A stretch of DNA of 64,000 nucleotides. It comes from Polytrichum commune. Its lineage: Eukaryota; Streptophyta; Polytrichopsida; Polytrichales; Polytrichaceae. Under the pieces are notes generated by a model, which saw nothing but the letters and a program-made list of their open reading frames with translations, had not been told where the DNA came from and made no database searches. Each line of letters begins with the position of its first letter. The first letter of the stretch is position 1. The translations under genes were made by a program, and so were the position numbers. This document shows, one piece after another, positions 38,501 through 49,040 of this stretch. Location: positions 3,226,501 through 3,290,500 of the forward strand of contig OX485808.1 of assembly GCA_950295325.1 (NCBI GenBank), in the 5' to 3' direction.

Positions 38501-39020
38501 GGATCCCAAACTTGTCAGCTGCATCTTGCACCCACCCCACAAACATGTCTGCAACAATGCAACAGGGAGTGGGAGACAACCGCTCTATGAACTCCTCCAG
38601 CTTCACCTGCATCTCCTTGTCACTCAGTTTCTGTATCCAATCCTCCATCGTCTCCAGCTTCACCGCAGGAACCTCACCCTCATCTTTCTCCAACAAGGGC
38701 TGGAACCGAATTCTCTGACCGGTCGCATTAGTATCCTTACCCTGCACGTCATGACCCCCATGCCGCAGATTCTCCAAGACATGGCCAGTGCTCGCACAAG
38801 TCACCTTGTACCCAGATGCAACCAGCTTGTCAGCAAATTTGGTGCAAGGCAGAATGTGGCCCGGTGCAGGAATAGAAACGAGCAGAATGTGAGGCACCAT
38901 AGCTGCAGAAGGTAATTTGTTGCCATTGGTGAGTGCCGGAGATGGAGGTGGAGTTTCCATAGCTGCAGGAAGTAAAATGTTGTTGCCATTGGTGAGAGCA
39001 GGGCATGAAGGTGGAGACAT
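29562..39020 (-). CDS. Family 1 UDP-glycosyltransferase (UGT), five exons
   Basis: Exons 39020-38448, 36351-36088, 33381-33045, 31778-31589 and 29856-29562 join in phase (0, 0, 1, 2) with GT donors and AG acceptors, giving 552 residues. The acceptor half has [13 protein letters not shown] with the likely catalytic His55 and its acidic partner Asp158 (CIVADMF). The donor half has SVLYISFGS and a complete 44-residue PSPG box at residues 407-450. That box starts WAPQ, contains HCGW at 425-428 and ends in Gln, which is typical of UDP-glucose users. These soluble cytosolic enzymes move a sugar from UDP-sugar to small acceptors; the acceptor cannot be read from sequence. The protein is longer than the usual 450-500 residues because of a duplicated N-terminal leader (residues 1-40) and a tail of about 25 residues after FEKCFND. 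Met41 is where most family members would start. Introns of 1.3-2.7 kb are loaded with transposons, but no exon is broken. Expression is unproven. Confidence 0.88.
30857..31561 (-). mobile_element. Pogo-like (Tc1/mariner) non-autonomous element, copy 2, in UGT intron 4
   Basis: 705 bases bounded by TA duplications at 30855-30856 and 31562-31563. On the minus strand it begins CTGTTCTCCCTCTTTAGTAT and matches copy 1 (5588-6317) along its body. It lies in intron 4 of the glycosyltransferase gene, 26 bases past the 5' splice site. No coding frame is visible. Confidence 0.72.
33341..34935. repeat. Tandem array of seven units derived from the UGT exon 3 acceptor region
   Basis: Units of about 200-215 bases start near 33341, 33822, 34060, 34186, 34398, 34598 and 34803. 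The first contains the true 3' splice site and the first 41 bases of exon 3. The others, all inside intron 2, repeat those exon bases, the splice acceptor, about 100 bases of upstream intron, and a shared tail (GCCTAAAAGTTCGTTCTAAA). Five copies keep an AG acceptor followed by the VPRLVPIGP-like codons (boundaries near 34637, 34426, 34226, 34100, 33866). The last unit has lost it. The unit at 34060 is internally deleted, and the first is split by the MITE at 33463. Confidence 0.85.
33463..33727. mobile_element. Small Tc1/mariner (Stowaway-like) MITE in UGT intron 2
   Basis: Ends CCGTAGTACCATAGCTGG and, reverse complemented, CCGTAACACAATAGTTGG, flanked by TA. The AT-rich body is non-coding. 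The neighbouring tandem units keep the uninterrupted sequence (CAGAATAAACGAGACAC), which shows the empty site and confirms the borders. Confidence 0.75.
34905..35655. mobile_element. Foldback element with long inverted arms in UGT intron 2
   Basis: The sequence from about 34905 to 35150 recurs inverted from about 35655 to 35440. Shared blocks include GAGATGAGGCAAGAATGT, AAAGTGGAGGTTTTAA and TTAGCCTGAAAGTTCGTT against their complements. Arms of about 220-240 bases flank a loop of about 290. The outermost bases of each arm match the tail of the neighbouring tandem units. No coding frame and no clear target duplication. Confidence 0.65.
35646..35807. repeat. Nested palindrome with perfect 34-base arms
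   Basis: Positions 35693-35726 and 35728-35761 are perfect reverse complements around a single G (ACAGTTTAGGTGGAGTCGAC... on the left). Outside them a second pair (35646-35668 and 35785-35807, ACACCATATTCGAAATTTTG and complement) also pairs, so the whole can form a cruciform or a long RNA hairpin. It lies in UGT intron 2 beside the foldback element. Confidence 0.85.
36491..36672 (-). repeat. Dispersed repeat D1, copy 5, in UGT intron 1
   Basis: Begins CAGTGTCCGGGGAGAGTTTT and shares the ACTACATGTTGTGATC and CTTGAACTTCAACTGGTTC blocks with the other copies. It is more diverged. Confidence 0.6.
36686..36880. mobile_element. Inverted-end MITE, family S2, in UGT intron 1
   Basis: The left end ATTTAGTGCCACTCACTATT and the right end complement TAGTTAGTATCACATACTAT are imperfect inverted repeats, each followed by TTGGA and GCAATGCTATA-like blocks. 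The element at 25841-25982 has related ends. Confidence 0.5.
37789..37912. mobile_element. Short hairpin MITE, family S1, in UGT intron 1
   Basis: The left arm TTGACGTCACCTTATTGCCC...AATGTCACAAA pairs with the right arm TTTGTGACATT...GGTGACATTAA. The same arms occur at 38186-38336, and a half copy lies near 38055-38110. Confidence 0.6.
38055..38336. mobile_element. Half copy plus full copy of hairpin MITE S1 in UGT intron 1
   Basis: Bases 38055-38110 repeat the left arm (GAGTTAATGTCACCTAACTG). Bases about 38186-38336 form a full hairpin from GTTTTGACAGAGTTAATGTC to its complement near 38330, with TCACAAAGTGGAAAT inside. Its inner edge is about 110 bases from the exon 1 donor. Confidence 0.6.
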
Positions 39021-39839
39021 TGCTGAGTATGAGTACTGGTTCGAGTCTAAGTCGGTACCAAGGGATGAGTATCACCACCGGGCTCTTGGAACCGACATAT
39101 GCTCGTTCAAGAGTGATCACTTGGAAGAAAGAAAAATGAGGTGAGTGAAATTATGATGATGTTGTAAGTAGTTTGGTGGTGCTGCAGGCTAGTAATGAGT
39201 TAACATGATGTTGTCGGATTGTCTTTTCCATGAATTGTCCATGAGGTGAGTAGAGGTCGGCTATGGGTGGTGCACGCGAAGCTTCACCCAAACTGACAGA
39301 CAGGAGGCCGTCGAGCTGCTCAAACATGCTCATCAGCATTGACAGGCGTTTCAGAGAGTGTTTTTAACCTTTAATTTGAAGAGCCTGCTGTTGCCGAGTA
39401 CACACTGACACCCCAGAAAAAGGTTCCTGGGTGACAGAGTGGGTATAAGCTTAGAGACTGATAATGATAAAGGGAGGGAGCTAAGCTAGCTGCAGCAATC
39501 AAGTACCCCATTCTCGCACAAATGTCTTGTGGCTGGAAGCTAAGCAAGAGAGAGAGAGACAGGAATATTCGGATATGTTAGACATCAATGTACTTCATGG
39601 CCGGCTTGTTCACCTCTCAATGTTTTGGAGGCTCAGACATTGCGATGGGTCTGTGGGGTGGAATGTATACAAAACGATATCTAACTTCCCTTTGATTTTT
39701 GGGTGATCCATGCGGGATCGGGTTTTGTGCAAGCCATTTTGTTAATTTGTACAATGTTGCGCAACATCTATAATTAATCACCACAGAAACAAATAGGAAA
39801 ACACTATGTGACAACTATATATACTACTAAGCTTACCCA
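39021..39839 (-). promoter_or_regulatory. Presumed UGT upstream region
   Basis: This precedes the UGT start on the minus strand, so the promoter and 5' leader should lie here. A TATATATA tract lies at about 39817-39824, roughly 800 bases upstream. No transcription start can be fixed from sequence alone. Confidence 0.3.
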
Positions 39840-40560
39840 TGTCCTGGGATGACAAGTGAGATATTCTGACATGGATCATGTACCTTGCTTTTTGACAGAT
39901 GACAATGCACATTTTTTCCAGGTCCGAGTTACGAAAATCCTCACCATTTATACGTTGAGATGATAATAGTTAAACTTAACAATATTCACAACTGGAATCC
40001 AGTGGATCTAATGTCATATTTGTTTGTCAACTTTGTGACATTCTAAGTTTCTACTGACAAAGTGTCATATTTGTGAAATTATTGTGCTCAATAAGTTGGC
40101 ATCAACGCAGACAAAATGTCCACAGATCGATGTGCGCAATACTTTCAACTTCATATTGATAACCATCACAAAAACCTGCTAATTGCCACAGATGATCATG
40201 AAAAGATCAGCGTCCAAGTTATGAAATACTCGCAATCATGTCTAGGTAACTTACAACTAAAACTTGTCAACAATTACTGGCCATGTCCACAGATTGATGT
40301 GGGCGATATTTTTTACACTTGACATTACAATCTGCGTGCAACCAATGCAAAATTTTAGGGTCCAAGTTACGAATTCCACAAACTATGTCAGAATGATAAT
40401 TATGATACCAACAATTATGTGACAACTACCGGCCATGTCCACAGATTGACATGCACGATATATCATTTGATCTACATCAAAATCTGCTCGGGACACTAGA
40501 TGACCTAAACCAAATGTCCAAGTCCAGGTTATGAAATCCTCCCGACTTCTACTAGATGAC
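39840..40560 (+). repeat. Diverged tandem repeat upstream of the UGT gene, about four units
   Basis: Units of about 150-165 bases marked by ATGTCCACAGATYGAYRTG (40113, 40279, 40431) and by GTCCAAGTTATGAAAT-like blocks (39921, 40211, 40359, 40521). The units differ a good deal. No coding frame. Confidence 0.6.
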
Positions 40561-40989
40561 ACTTATGTATACCCGTGTGTTGAACAAGATAGACGGAGGC
40601 TGGTGTAGCAAAATCTTGTTCGGTTGATATCCTCATGATCATGAACTACACCCTAAACTTCATAATATCAACTTCCATAATCTCACACACTCTCTAATAC
40701 CCCGAAACCCTAGGGATCGGATCTTCGTAGTTCAAATCTCACTCCTTATTGTCACATTTCTCCCCCTTATATCACGAAATTTGTCACTAATGCAAACTAC
40801 TCAAGAAGTCAACCCACACCTTCACATTGCATCATGTGTCAACATGTGGAGTGCCATCTTCTTCTTGTTCTGTCACTTGTTGAATGTTGGTGCATGTGTC
40901 TGTCACATTGCCTGGGAAGGCCAAATGGAGTGGACCACACTAGCGTAGGTGACGGGAGATCGAATTCAAATTGTCCTCACATCTCCTTT

Positions 40990-41115
40990 GTGTCATTCCA
41001 TAGTGTCACGTGCTACACTAATTCTATAGTATCACGCATCCATGCTAACACCACAAAACTCCGTAATATCACATGCACTTTGACTGCCACAGGTGTGATA
41101 CTACGGAGTTTAGAG
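40990..41115 (-). repeat. Pogo-like TIR fragment, family D4, copy 2
   Basis: Inverted copy with CATTCCATAGTGTCACGTG and a hairpin between ACTCCGTAATATCACATGCA and its near-complement ending TGATACTACGGAGT. Confidence 0.5.
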
Positions 41116-41406
41116 TGTACTGCAGAGTAACTGGGCCAATGTGTAGAATAATAGGTAACTCACATACTTGTGGGAGTATTAGAAACTGGGTAGGTGGGCA
41201 TCAAGGCGCCGCATGGGCTATAAATGGAGATGGACACATTGGAAATGAAAGCTGCATACGAAATTTTATGATTGTCCTCCACCCGTCCTCCACGTACCCT
41301 ATATATCTCAACCGAATTCCTGAAATCATGAGCAACCGATTCTACATGAATTTCTTTTCTAGTAAGTCCACTTACACGCGGTATTTTCATGCAAATCCTC
41401 AAGGGA

Positions 41407-41650
41407 AAGAGGGAGTTATCGTATACGAGTGTACCTCTCATTCATCCAACATAAAAGCTTTGAAATAGTTAGTATGCAGCCTGGAGGTCACATATTTTTG
41501 TTGATTAGTTTTTGTTGATTAGTTTCAAAGACTCCGAATTAGTTTATTTGAGGTCATTTGAGATGAATCGGCAACAAACCTATAGGAGGTTGAGTTTTTA
41601 TGTTGGATGGATGAGAGGTACATACGTATATAGTCATTCCCTCTCTCCAT
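41407..41650. repeat. Inverted repeat with about 64-base arms
   Basis: AGGGAGTTATCGTATACGAG...CATCCAACATAAAAG (41407-41470) is inverted at 41588-41650 (TTTATGTTGGATGGATGAGA...). A related single arm lies at about 25725-25775. Non-coding. Confidence 0.6.
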
Positions 41651-42769
41651 CCTCAAATGAGAGAGAGAGGACACCTACCACTTTTGTTGGCATGAATAAG
41701 GGTCGCTTTGCTTTGATCATATCTACAAGTTCATATTATGTGAACCTCGAATGGGTTAATAGAGTAGAGCGTACAAATCCTCCACTTATAATGTGAGTAA
41801 AATACTCTATGTGTGATTTGAGTTGTTTATATTTGGAGGCTAAAGTAAGTGGCCTCATTGTGGACACATCTAACTCCATAAACTATTGCAGATGTTGGAT
41901 CGGACTGGCAATTGTGTCGTTTAATGACCATGAACGAATTGCACAGACTTACATTGCAAGTTTCAACATGAGGGGTAAACAACCCCCATGGATGGACTCT
42001 TTATACCACGTACAAACTAAGCTAAGTGGAAGAAGGGGTATTATTTGAGGCATTAGCGTACATACTTTACATAGAAGAGAGGTATTATTATTTCTCTAAT
42101 GTGTACATTTAGAAAGGTTATTAAGATTTATGAAGAAAAGGTAGATGTACAAAAGAGGGCCCTACGGCTTAGAGGGAAAATGACAATAGATATGTTACAT
42201 AATTGTGTTACAAGAGATTGTCATTCTCTTTTAAGTGATCACATAGGCTCCTCTCCTAATTGAGTTTGTAATGATGTCTATATCATGAGAACATAGTCCA
42301 ATCTCAATCCTAACGCATGTTGGTTTGTTGGACTTCAATTCTTCACAACAAGCCTCGTCTTGTAGGACATAATAGGTACTACACCACTTTTCCCAATCAC
42401 TGCATGTAGTCCTAATTCTTGAAACACACAATGCTTTGCCAAGTTTTAAAATTAGTGAAGGCTGAATTTTTTATTGAATGATACTATAATCATAAATACA
42501 TGCTATTTACCATACATTTTTCAATAAAATTAGTACATGCTCTAAAGTGCTTGTGGAGTGACAAAAAAATAAATTATATGCAAACACATGCTTGTCAGTG
42601 AATAGTGCCAGAGATGAACAACACTAGTACTATCAATGAATAGTGTTACTTTAAATAATATTTTTAGCAAATAGTACCAAAATGAACAATGATTCCTGGA
42701 TCTTTTGGCGGCAATAATGTCATAGCGTAAAGAAATTTAATATCTTCCTCACTAATTTCCCACGCTCAT

Positions 42770-42905
42770 GACGTCCTAACCTCCCTAATATCATGCTTGT
42801 GGCAACCGAAGTGCACATGATATTAAGGAGGTAAACAATGTTAGCATAGATGTGTGATAACAAAAAGTTAGTGTAACATGTGACATTGTGGAATAACACA
42901 GTCAA
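42770..42905 (+). repeat. Pogo-like TIR fragment, family D4, copy 3
   Basis: CCTAACCTCCCTAATATCAT, CACATGATATTAAGGAGG and TGACATTGTGGAATAACAC match copy 1 closely. Confidence 0.5.
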
Positions 42906-43159
42906 CACTGCAATAATGACAACGTGTGGTTTGAATTCTTTGGTGGATTATTTTAATGTCAAAGCCCATGAAATATGATAACAAGGAGGGAGATTCAAAC
43001 TGAGCAAGTCCGTTCCCTAGGGTTTCAAAATTTAAGAGAAAGAGTGACATTACAGAGGTTTGGGTGTATTAGCCTGCCCTCATTAATTGGGATATTTAGT
43101 GGCTATTCCAAATATCAGTGTCCAATTATGAAGAGTGACCACAAAAGGCCCACAATAAT

Positions 43160-46100
43160 GTATTAAGAGATTGATAGATCTTCCGGATTCATCTGGAGTA
43201 TTCCGAGTCCCAACACAGGATTGTTCCGGCACCATCCGGAAGAGTACTACCGGATTCTTCTGTACAGTCCCGCATTGGTGGCGAGTAATAATGTAAGTTG
43301 GGAGTTGACATCCAACAAAGTTGAAGGCAGTTTGTCCAGTGGAATTTATTGAAGAAAATGTATCAGTAGATACTTTTCATGTAGTATTTTCAAAATATAC
43401 TAGATTCTAGTGTACTCTACCTCTGAGCATGTCATGAAAGGAATGAATTATGAGATATGAAACTCAAAGAATATGAAAAACAAAAAGACAATTTAAGTGG
43501 TATCTAATCAGAAATTAATATAGATAGATCATCCTAGAGAGAACTTGGATTTTCTTTCTTGAACAACAAAATTTTGGGGTGGATTTACATCCTTTGCTAA
43601 ACATCAATGTTTTCCTGCAATCAGACCTAATTCTCTTCTACAGGACCCCGAAATCGAGGAGATTTTAGGGGTTTCCTTCAAAACAAATCAACCCTACCTC
43701 ATCTTCACAAGCTTGATATATAAATAAATAAGTATAGGGGATTGTTGAATCGACCACATACTGGTTAGAACGACCACCAAGACGCATACATAAGCATTGG
43801 CCAAGTTATTTTTAGTTGGTCAAGTTTTTTGATTTTAATAGAAAGTTGATGTCATGCTCCTCTTTGTGTGTGCGATGAAGAAAGAAAATTTGACAGGTCA
43901 TGTGCCTATGCGACACGTCTCTGTGGTCATTTTAACTATGTGGATTGTTTTCACAATCCCCTGGATAAATAAATGTTTAATGAGGATTAAAAAAAGTTTT
44001 TGAATGCTATATGGAACTTGATTAAAATGATATGGCATCAATACAAAGCTACCCACCTGCCCCTCCTCATTCCATTCATTATTACCATTGGTTCTCATTG
44101 AAGGTTCTCACTAACAAACAATGCGATAAGTCACTATTAGAATTTTTTTTCTTCAAATCAATTTGAAGTTGTACATAACACCTACTTCTGAACCAAGCCA
44201 TTTTCAACTTGACATTTAAGTACGTTTCGTCAAACCACTTGTCCAAACATAATAAGGGATGTGTACTTGTGGGGACAAAAACATTAAATGACAACAACAA
44301 AAGCAACAACACAAGAAGCAACTTCAAATGTTTGTATTCCATGTTCAACAACCACCATATTTTTGTAGTTTTGCAATCTAGTGTACATCATATTGATAGT
44401 TGAAACTGTCCATAATTTATGCATAAATCCAATATATACTTAAAATCCTAGTTTTCCATGTTAACAAAAACATTGGTCATTTGTCATAAAATGTAATCAC
44501 AAGAGACATGATGGTAAAAAAACAAATTTGAAAACTGTGGAACAAAGTCAACGGTGTTGATTTAGGGGTTAAATCTATAGACTATTAGTTGTTGGTCTCA
44601 TAGAATCATTAATGAATGAGATTCTATGACTGACTCTCAAATATAAAGCGTAATAAAATATTCTATATACCTTTGGGCTTTTCTTAATGTTTGCCATGAT
44701 TAGCATATGTAGAGTTATATATGCCAAGAAATCATTAATAAAAAATAAAAACTATTTTATAAATTGCTACAAGAGAAAATAATAATACTTCAATGCAAAC
44801 TTGAACACCACAAAGAATGGATTTGCATATGGACATTATGTTGTACAGGTACAAGGAGTTGCATGTGATTCATTCAAGTAGCTTCGAGTATTGGACAAAA
44901 AGTTGATAAAATGTGGCAAAAGGGAAGATTCGAATCATGAGTTCAAGGGAATCTTCATCAAAGCGTGTCTTTAGTGTCCTCTTTCATACTCCCTTCCAAA
45001 AAAAACCTCATGATTTGAATCTTCCTTGTTGCAAAACTGAGTTTTGATTCAAGAATAGATTTTTTGTGTGTTTTCAAGGTCGATTCTTGTGTTTGCACCA
45101 TCCGGAATCGACATCAACCACCTCTATTTGGATGATTTGGTGTCACCTCTTGTTATTCAAAGTCTAGAAGAAGTCCATAATTTAAAGTATACTTAATAAA
45201 TATATAATATTTTGTTTATTTTCATTGAATTCCTGAATTTCTAAGGCAACCATGAGTAATATGTTCTGCCATTCAGAACAAATTAATTGATGACCCCCCC
45301 CCACACACACACAAACACACATTTATGTATATGTGTATATTTACATATTGATTGAGCTTCCATTGGCATAATATTTGGAAAGATGTCATAGGAAGCGAGT
45401 CAACATGGAGTCAATTGACAAACCATTGAATACAGGGGGGCACTTTGCATCTTTGCATGAATACCACTTTGAAAGCATGCATGGCAAAGGTTGGAGCTTA
45501 CATGAAAATTTGGTTGGTTGATAAAGAAAAATAGAATTGTGTGGGGATTGAGCCTTGGCAACTGTCATAATTTCATAGGGAAAGTCATGAAAGCGCGTAA
45601 CATGCAATATCTCCATGGCCCCTCCATGGGAATGAGAACACACTAGTATGTCTAGAACTCATTCTTTATGGAAAAGACTCAAACCTAAAGTCACTCCATA
45701 ATTGCATACTAAGATGCTTATGAGTCGCATCCATGGATGAAAAAGTCTTCAATGACTTTATTGATAAATGCTACAATGTTGCATTGTACATATGATAGGG
45801 GTTGATTGTTAGTCAAAAGTATATTGGTATACTTATGTTGATGACTATAAATGAATGTAAGTTTTTTTTTTCATGTACATATTTTCACTTTTATTTTCAA
45901 CATTGACAATGTATGTGTATTGCTGAATTTTACAAAAAATAAAATGAAATTGTATATAGGGCATTTTTAATGTATATTGCAAATGCATGTAATTTTTGGT
46001 TTTAATGAAAGGTGTGCATACTACAAGATATAATTTGTCTAGCATATGTATACGTAGTAAGGCAAAGTTCAAATCAATATCCTTTGTGTGCACTCACATA

Positions 46101-46673
46101 TAGTCGTACGTGCCTACTATACTAGTCATCCCCCGGGAGTGAACTTGAGCACCGCCAACAAATCCCATGTGCTATTCCTTTCAGACAACAATTCATTCAT
46201 AGCCTCTGGTTTTTGTCCATGAGTGTTTTCATCACATAAACACAAACCATTATGGATTGAGCACTAGGTGGATGTCTCACCACATTGCAACTTGTAAACC
46301 ATCAGCAACTTGAAGATATTCACCTCCTCAAGCCATTTATGCACACCACATTATCTAATTGCTCATCCAAGTGGAGAGCATTGCCAACAACTCTCAATGT
46401 GTTTTTCTCCCCTTAACCATTTGGTGCTTGAGGTGGCGTTCTAGAATTGGGGAAATGGATAACATCCCTAGAACATAATCTTTGTTGTTCTCCACCCTCA
46501 ATCTAAGCCATAGATCTCCATAGTCGGAGGGTCTACAACAAATGGCAACCCAATGGTTTTATTTGGTAGAACTCATATATTAAGTAAATATGGACATATT
46601 TTCAACAATTGGGTGCTTCAATTCTATAGGCGAATATGTTGATACAATTATATTAAGGAAGATGCGTCTACAA
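43160..46673. other. AT-rich gene-free stretch
   Basis: Frames up to 89 codons, none with a known motif. A cluster of CCGGA motifs occurs at 43180-43260. No repeats strong enough to define. Confidence 0.45.
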
Positions 46674-46692
46674 TGTGTGTGTGTGTGTGTGT
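46674..46692 (+). repeat. GT microsatellite
   Basis: About nine GT units before repeat D3 copy 3. Confidence 0.85.
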
Positions 46693-46719
46693 TTCATTTA
46701 TTTTATTTTATATTTTTTT

Positions 46720-47060
46720 CCAACTAACCCACTTCTTCTAGGATATGAAGCACGCATCTAGTACGAAATGGTCAGCAAATCCAAAGCAAGGCTAGAGCCA
46801 CTTTCTCATAATTTTTAGAGCCCATAGGAATACCTTATTCACTATCAAAGCAAGGATTCTCATGTTCATCAAGTGCTCAGATAGGTCCCTCCAATGATGT
46901 TGACTATTGAGCTAGAATCATTATCATATTTTGAGCATGTAGTCTAATCTCTTCTAGAGACATGTCTTTTTGGTGTCCATTCTTTGAGCCACACCCAACC
47001 ACATACCACTCAAATATAGGTGTCCAATTAAGATAAGGAAGCAAATTAAGGATGTATACC
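46720..47060 (+). repeat. Dispersed repeat D3, copy 3
   Basis: Shares CACTTCTTCTAGGATATGAA, CATGTAGTCTAATCTCTTC, TTTTGGTGTCCATTC and AAATATAGGTGTCCAATTAA with the other copies. It follows a GT microsatellite. Confidence 0.55.
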
Positions 47061-49040
47061 TTATACCTAAATTCAAGCGACATGTGTGAATTCTCAATAA
47101 TTACTTGAATCATGTTATGATACTAAAATATCATATATGGTTGAAAAATCAAACATATATTTATTTGATGTTAAATATGCATTAAAAATTAAAAAATTAA
47201 AAAAGATATAATAATGCAATTGTTATCTATGCATATTCTATTGGAGTATGCTACCATACAATCCTATTGGAGAATCCTACAATAAGATTCAACATGTTAA
47301 AATTCAAGGCTTGCAAGACTTACTCCAATTTTACTTAAATACCATTTGTAGCCTCCTTGGGCCTTTTGGCCCTTGAACATTACCTACTACATAACTTTCA
47401 ATTTAATTTCTAAAGCAAACCATTTTTGTCCTATAAATGGTTGAGTAGATGGATGACCCGTCACTATCGTAGTTTATCATCCATTCTCCTCTTGCCAATT
47501 ATGTAGTATATAACAAATCACTCAATCAAGAATGTTGGGTTTAATATCAAACTCATTAAAACATTTTTAAATGTATAGAGGTGCAATATTATCCATAAGT
47601 CCTAGATTTATGATCCAATAATCAACTCGAGTAGAACATTAGACGACTTGCCACTCGGACCCGCAACTTGTCCTCTACTCTCCTCGCATTGATTTCTAGT
47701 CTTCGGGATTCACATGGGGTTGGTAGTTCAACTCCCTCATCGTTGCAAAAGGAAGTGTACATTGCAGCAATCATGATGACGAAGAAACCTGTCTAATCGC
47801 TCCATGAATTCGCTAGAGGTTTAACCAACATAAATGTTCCTGTACTGTAGCAAATTGTTTAGTGAGACTGGGATAGTACATTAATTCTGCTCTAATGATC
47901 TGCTAATGCGAGGGTGAAATGATCCTGTGAGACTAATTCGAACACACCTGCTGAAGAAATGAAGGATCACAAAATGTTTGCGATGCTGGAATTGATGCTT
48001 TGAGTTTGAGGCTCGTGCGGATTTTTCTGTTGTCGAGATATGGAGGTAAGTACAGCTGGTGGCCTAATGCTGACTGATGAGTGGATCTAAACAAACTGTC
48101 TTATGCGTCCAGAAATTCGACGTCTCACCTGGTACCAATGCACCTGATCACACCGGCCACACCGGCCACTTCTGGCACCATCCATCAGCATCTCCGGTTT
48201 GAATAGTGTGAAAAGTGGTGGGCCAGCAATTTCACAGCTAGAACCGGACGGAAAGTTTGGTGTGATCGGAGCATCATGAGAGAGACAAAGAGAATAATCC
48301 AATATACATGTTTGTAATGTAGCACATAGAAATTGCTACTTAATTCTGCTTGGTTGATTCGTTGAGACTTTTGCGATGTGCAGCATCTTAAGAGTTTGAC
48401 ACGTCGGTGACAACGACAATTGAATCTCCAGGTATGCTGCCGCTGATGGCGTTCGATTGTTTGTAGATTCCTCGACTATTTGGAGAAATACCGTAAGAAT
48501 GTTACTTTTAGATTGGTCCAGGTGGCAATTGTGACACTTCCTGTTGCTGTCCTCAGAGATTGCTCATACAGAGGACGACGGAGAATTTGTCTGGCCCTTT
48601 TCTTTAATCCAGGTGCAGGACGAATTATGCACGGAACTTCTTAGGAGTGAATTTCATCGGTAATTACAAGTATTTGTGTACTAGAGAATAGGAGACTGGT
48701 AATCATCGTGATTTACAAGGGGCTCTTGGAATATCACACAGGTAAATATCTTTACGTCTGATGTAAGGTTGGTATCCGGGTCCAATTGGAGCTTAGACAC
48801 AATTGTGAGAGAAATTCTACTCTTGCGAGATGCATAGACATGGCGTTGGACGTGGAACATGTGTTTCATGACCATGGATTTCTTCCCTCGATTGGTGCAT
48901 TGCCACCGTAAAAAGAAGTCGAGGCGGGAAACTCTTGTTTCTTATTCTTATTTTCTTTGGAGATCTAAAGTTTTCTTGATGTATTACCAAATTGACTATG
49001 ATGTTCTACTGATTCCAGTTTATTAATTACCCTGTCTGTG
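47061..49040. other. Unassigned stretch upstream of the SDR pseudogene
   Basis: Mostly low-repeat sequence, turning less AT-rich after about 47640. It may hold the former promoter or first exon of the SDR gene, but I could not identify one. Confidence 0.35.

Noticed and set aside
38424-38915. 163-codon plus-strand frame
   Set aside because: Shadow of UGT exon 1 on the opposite strand.
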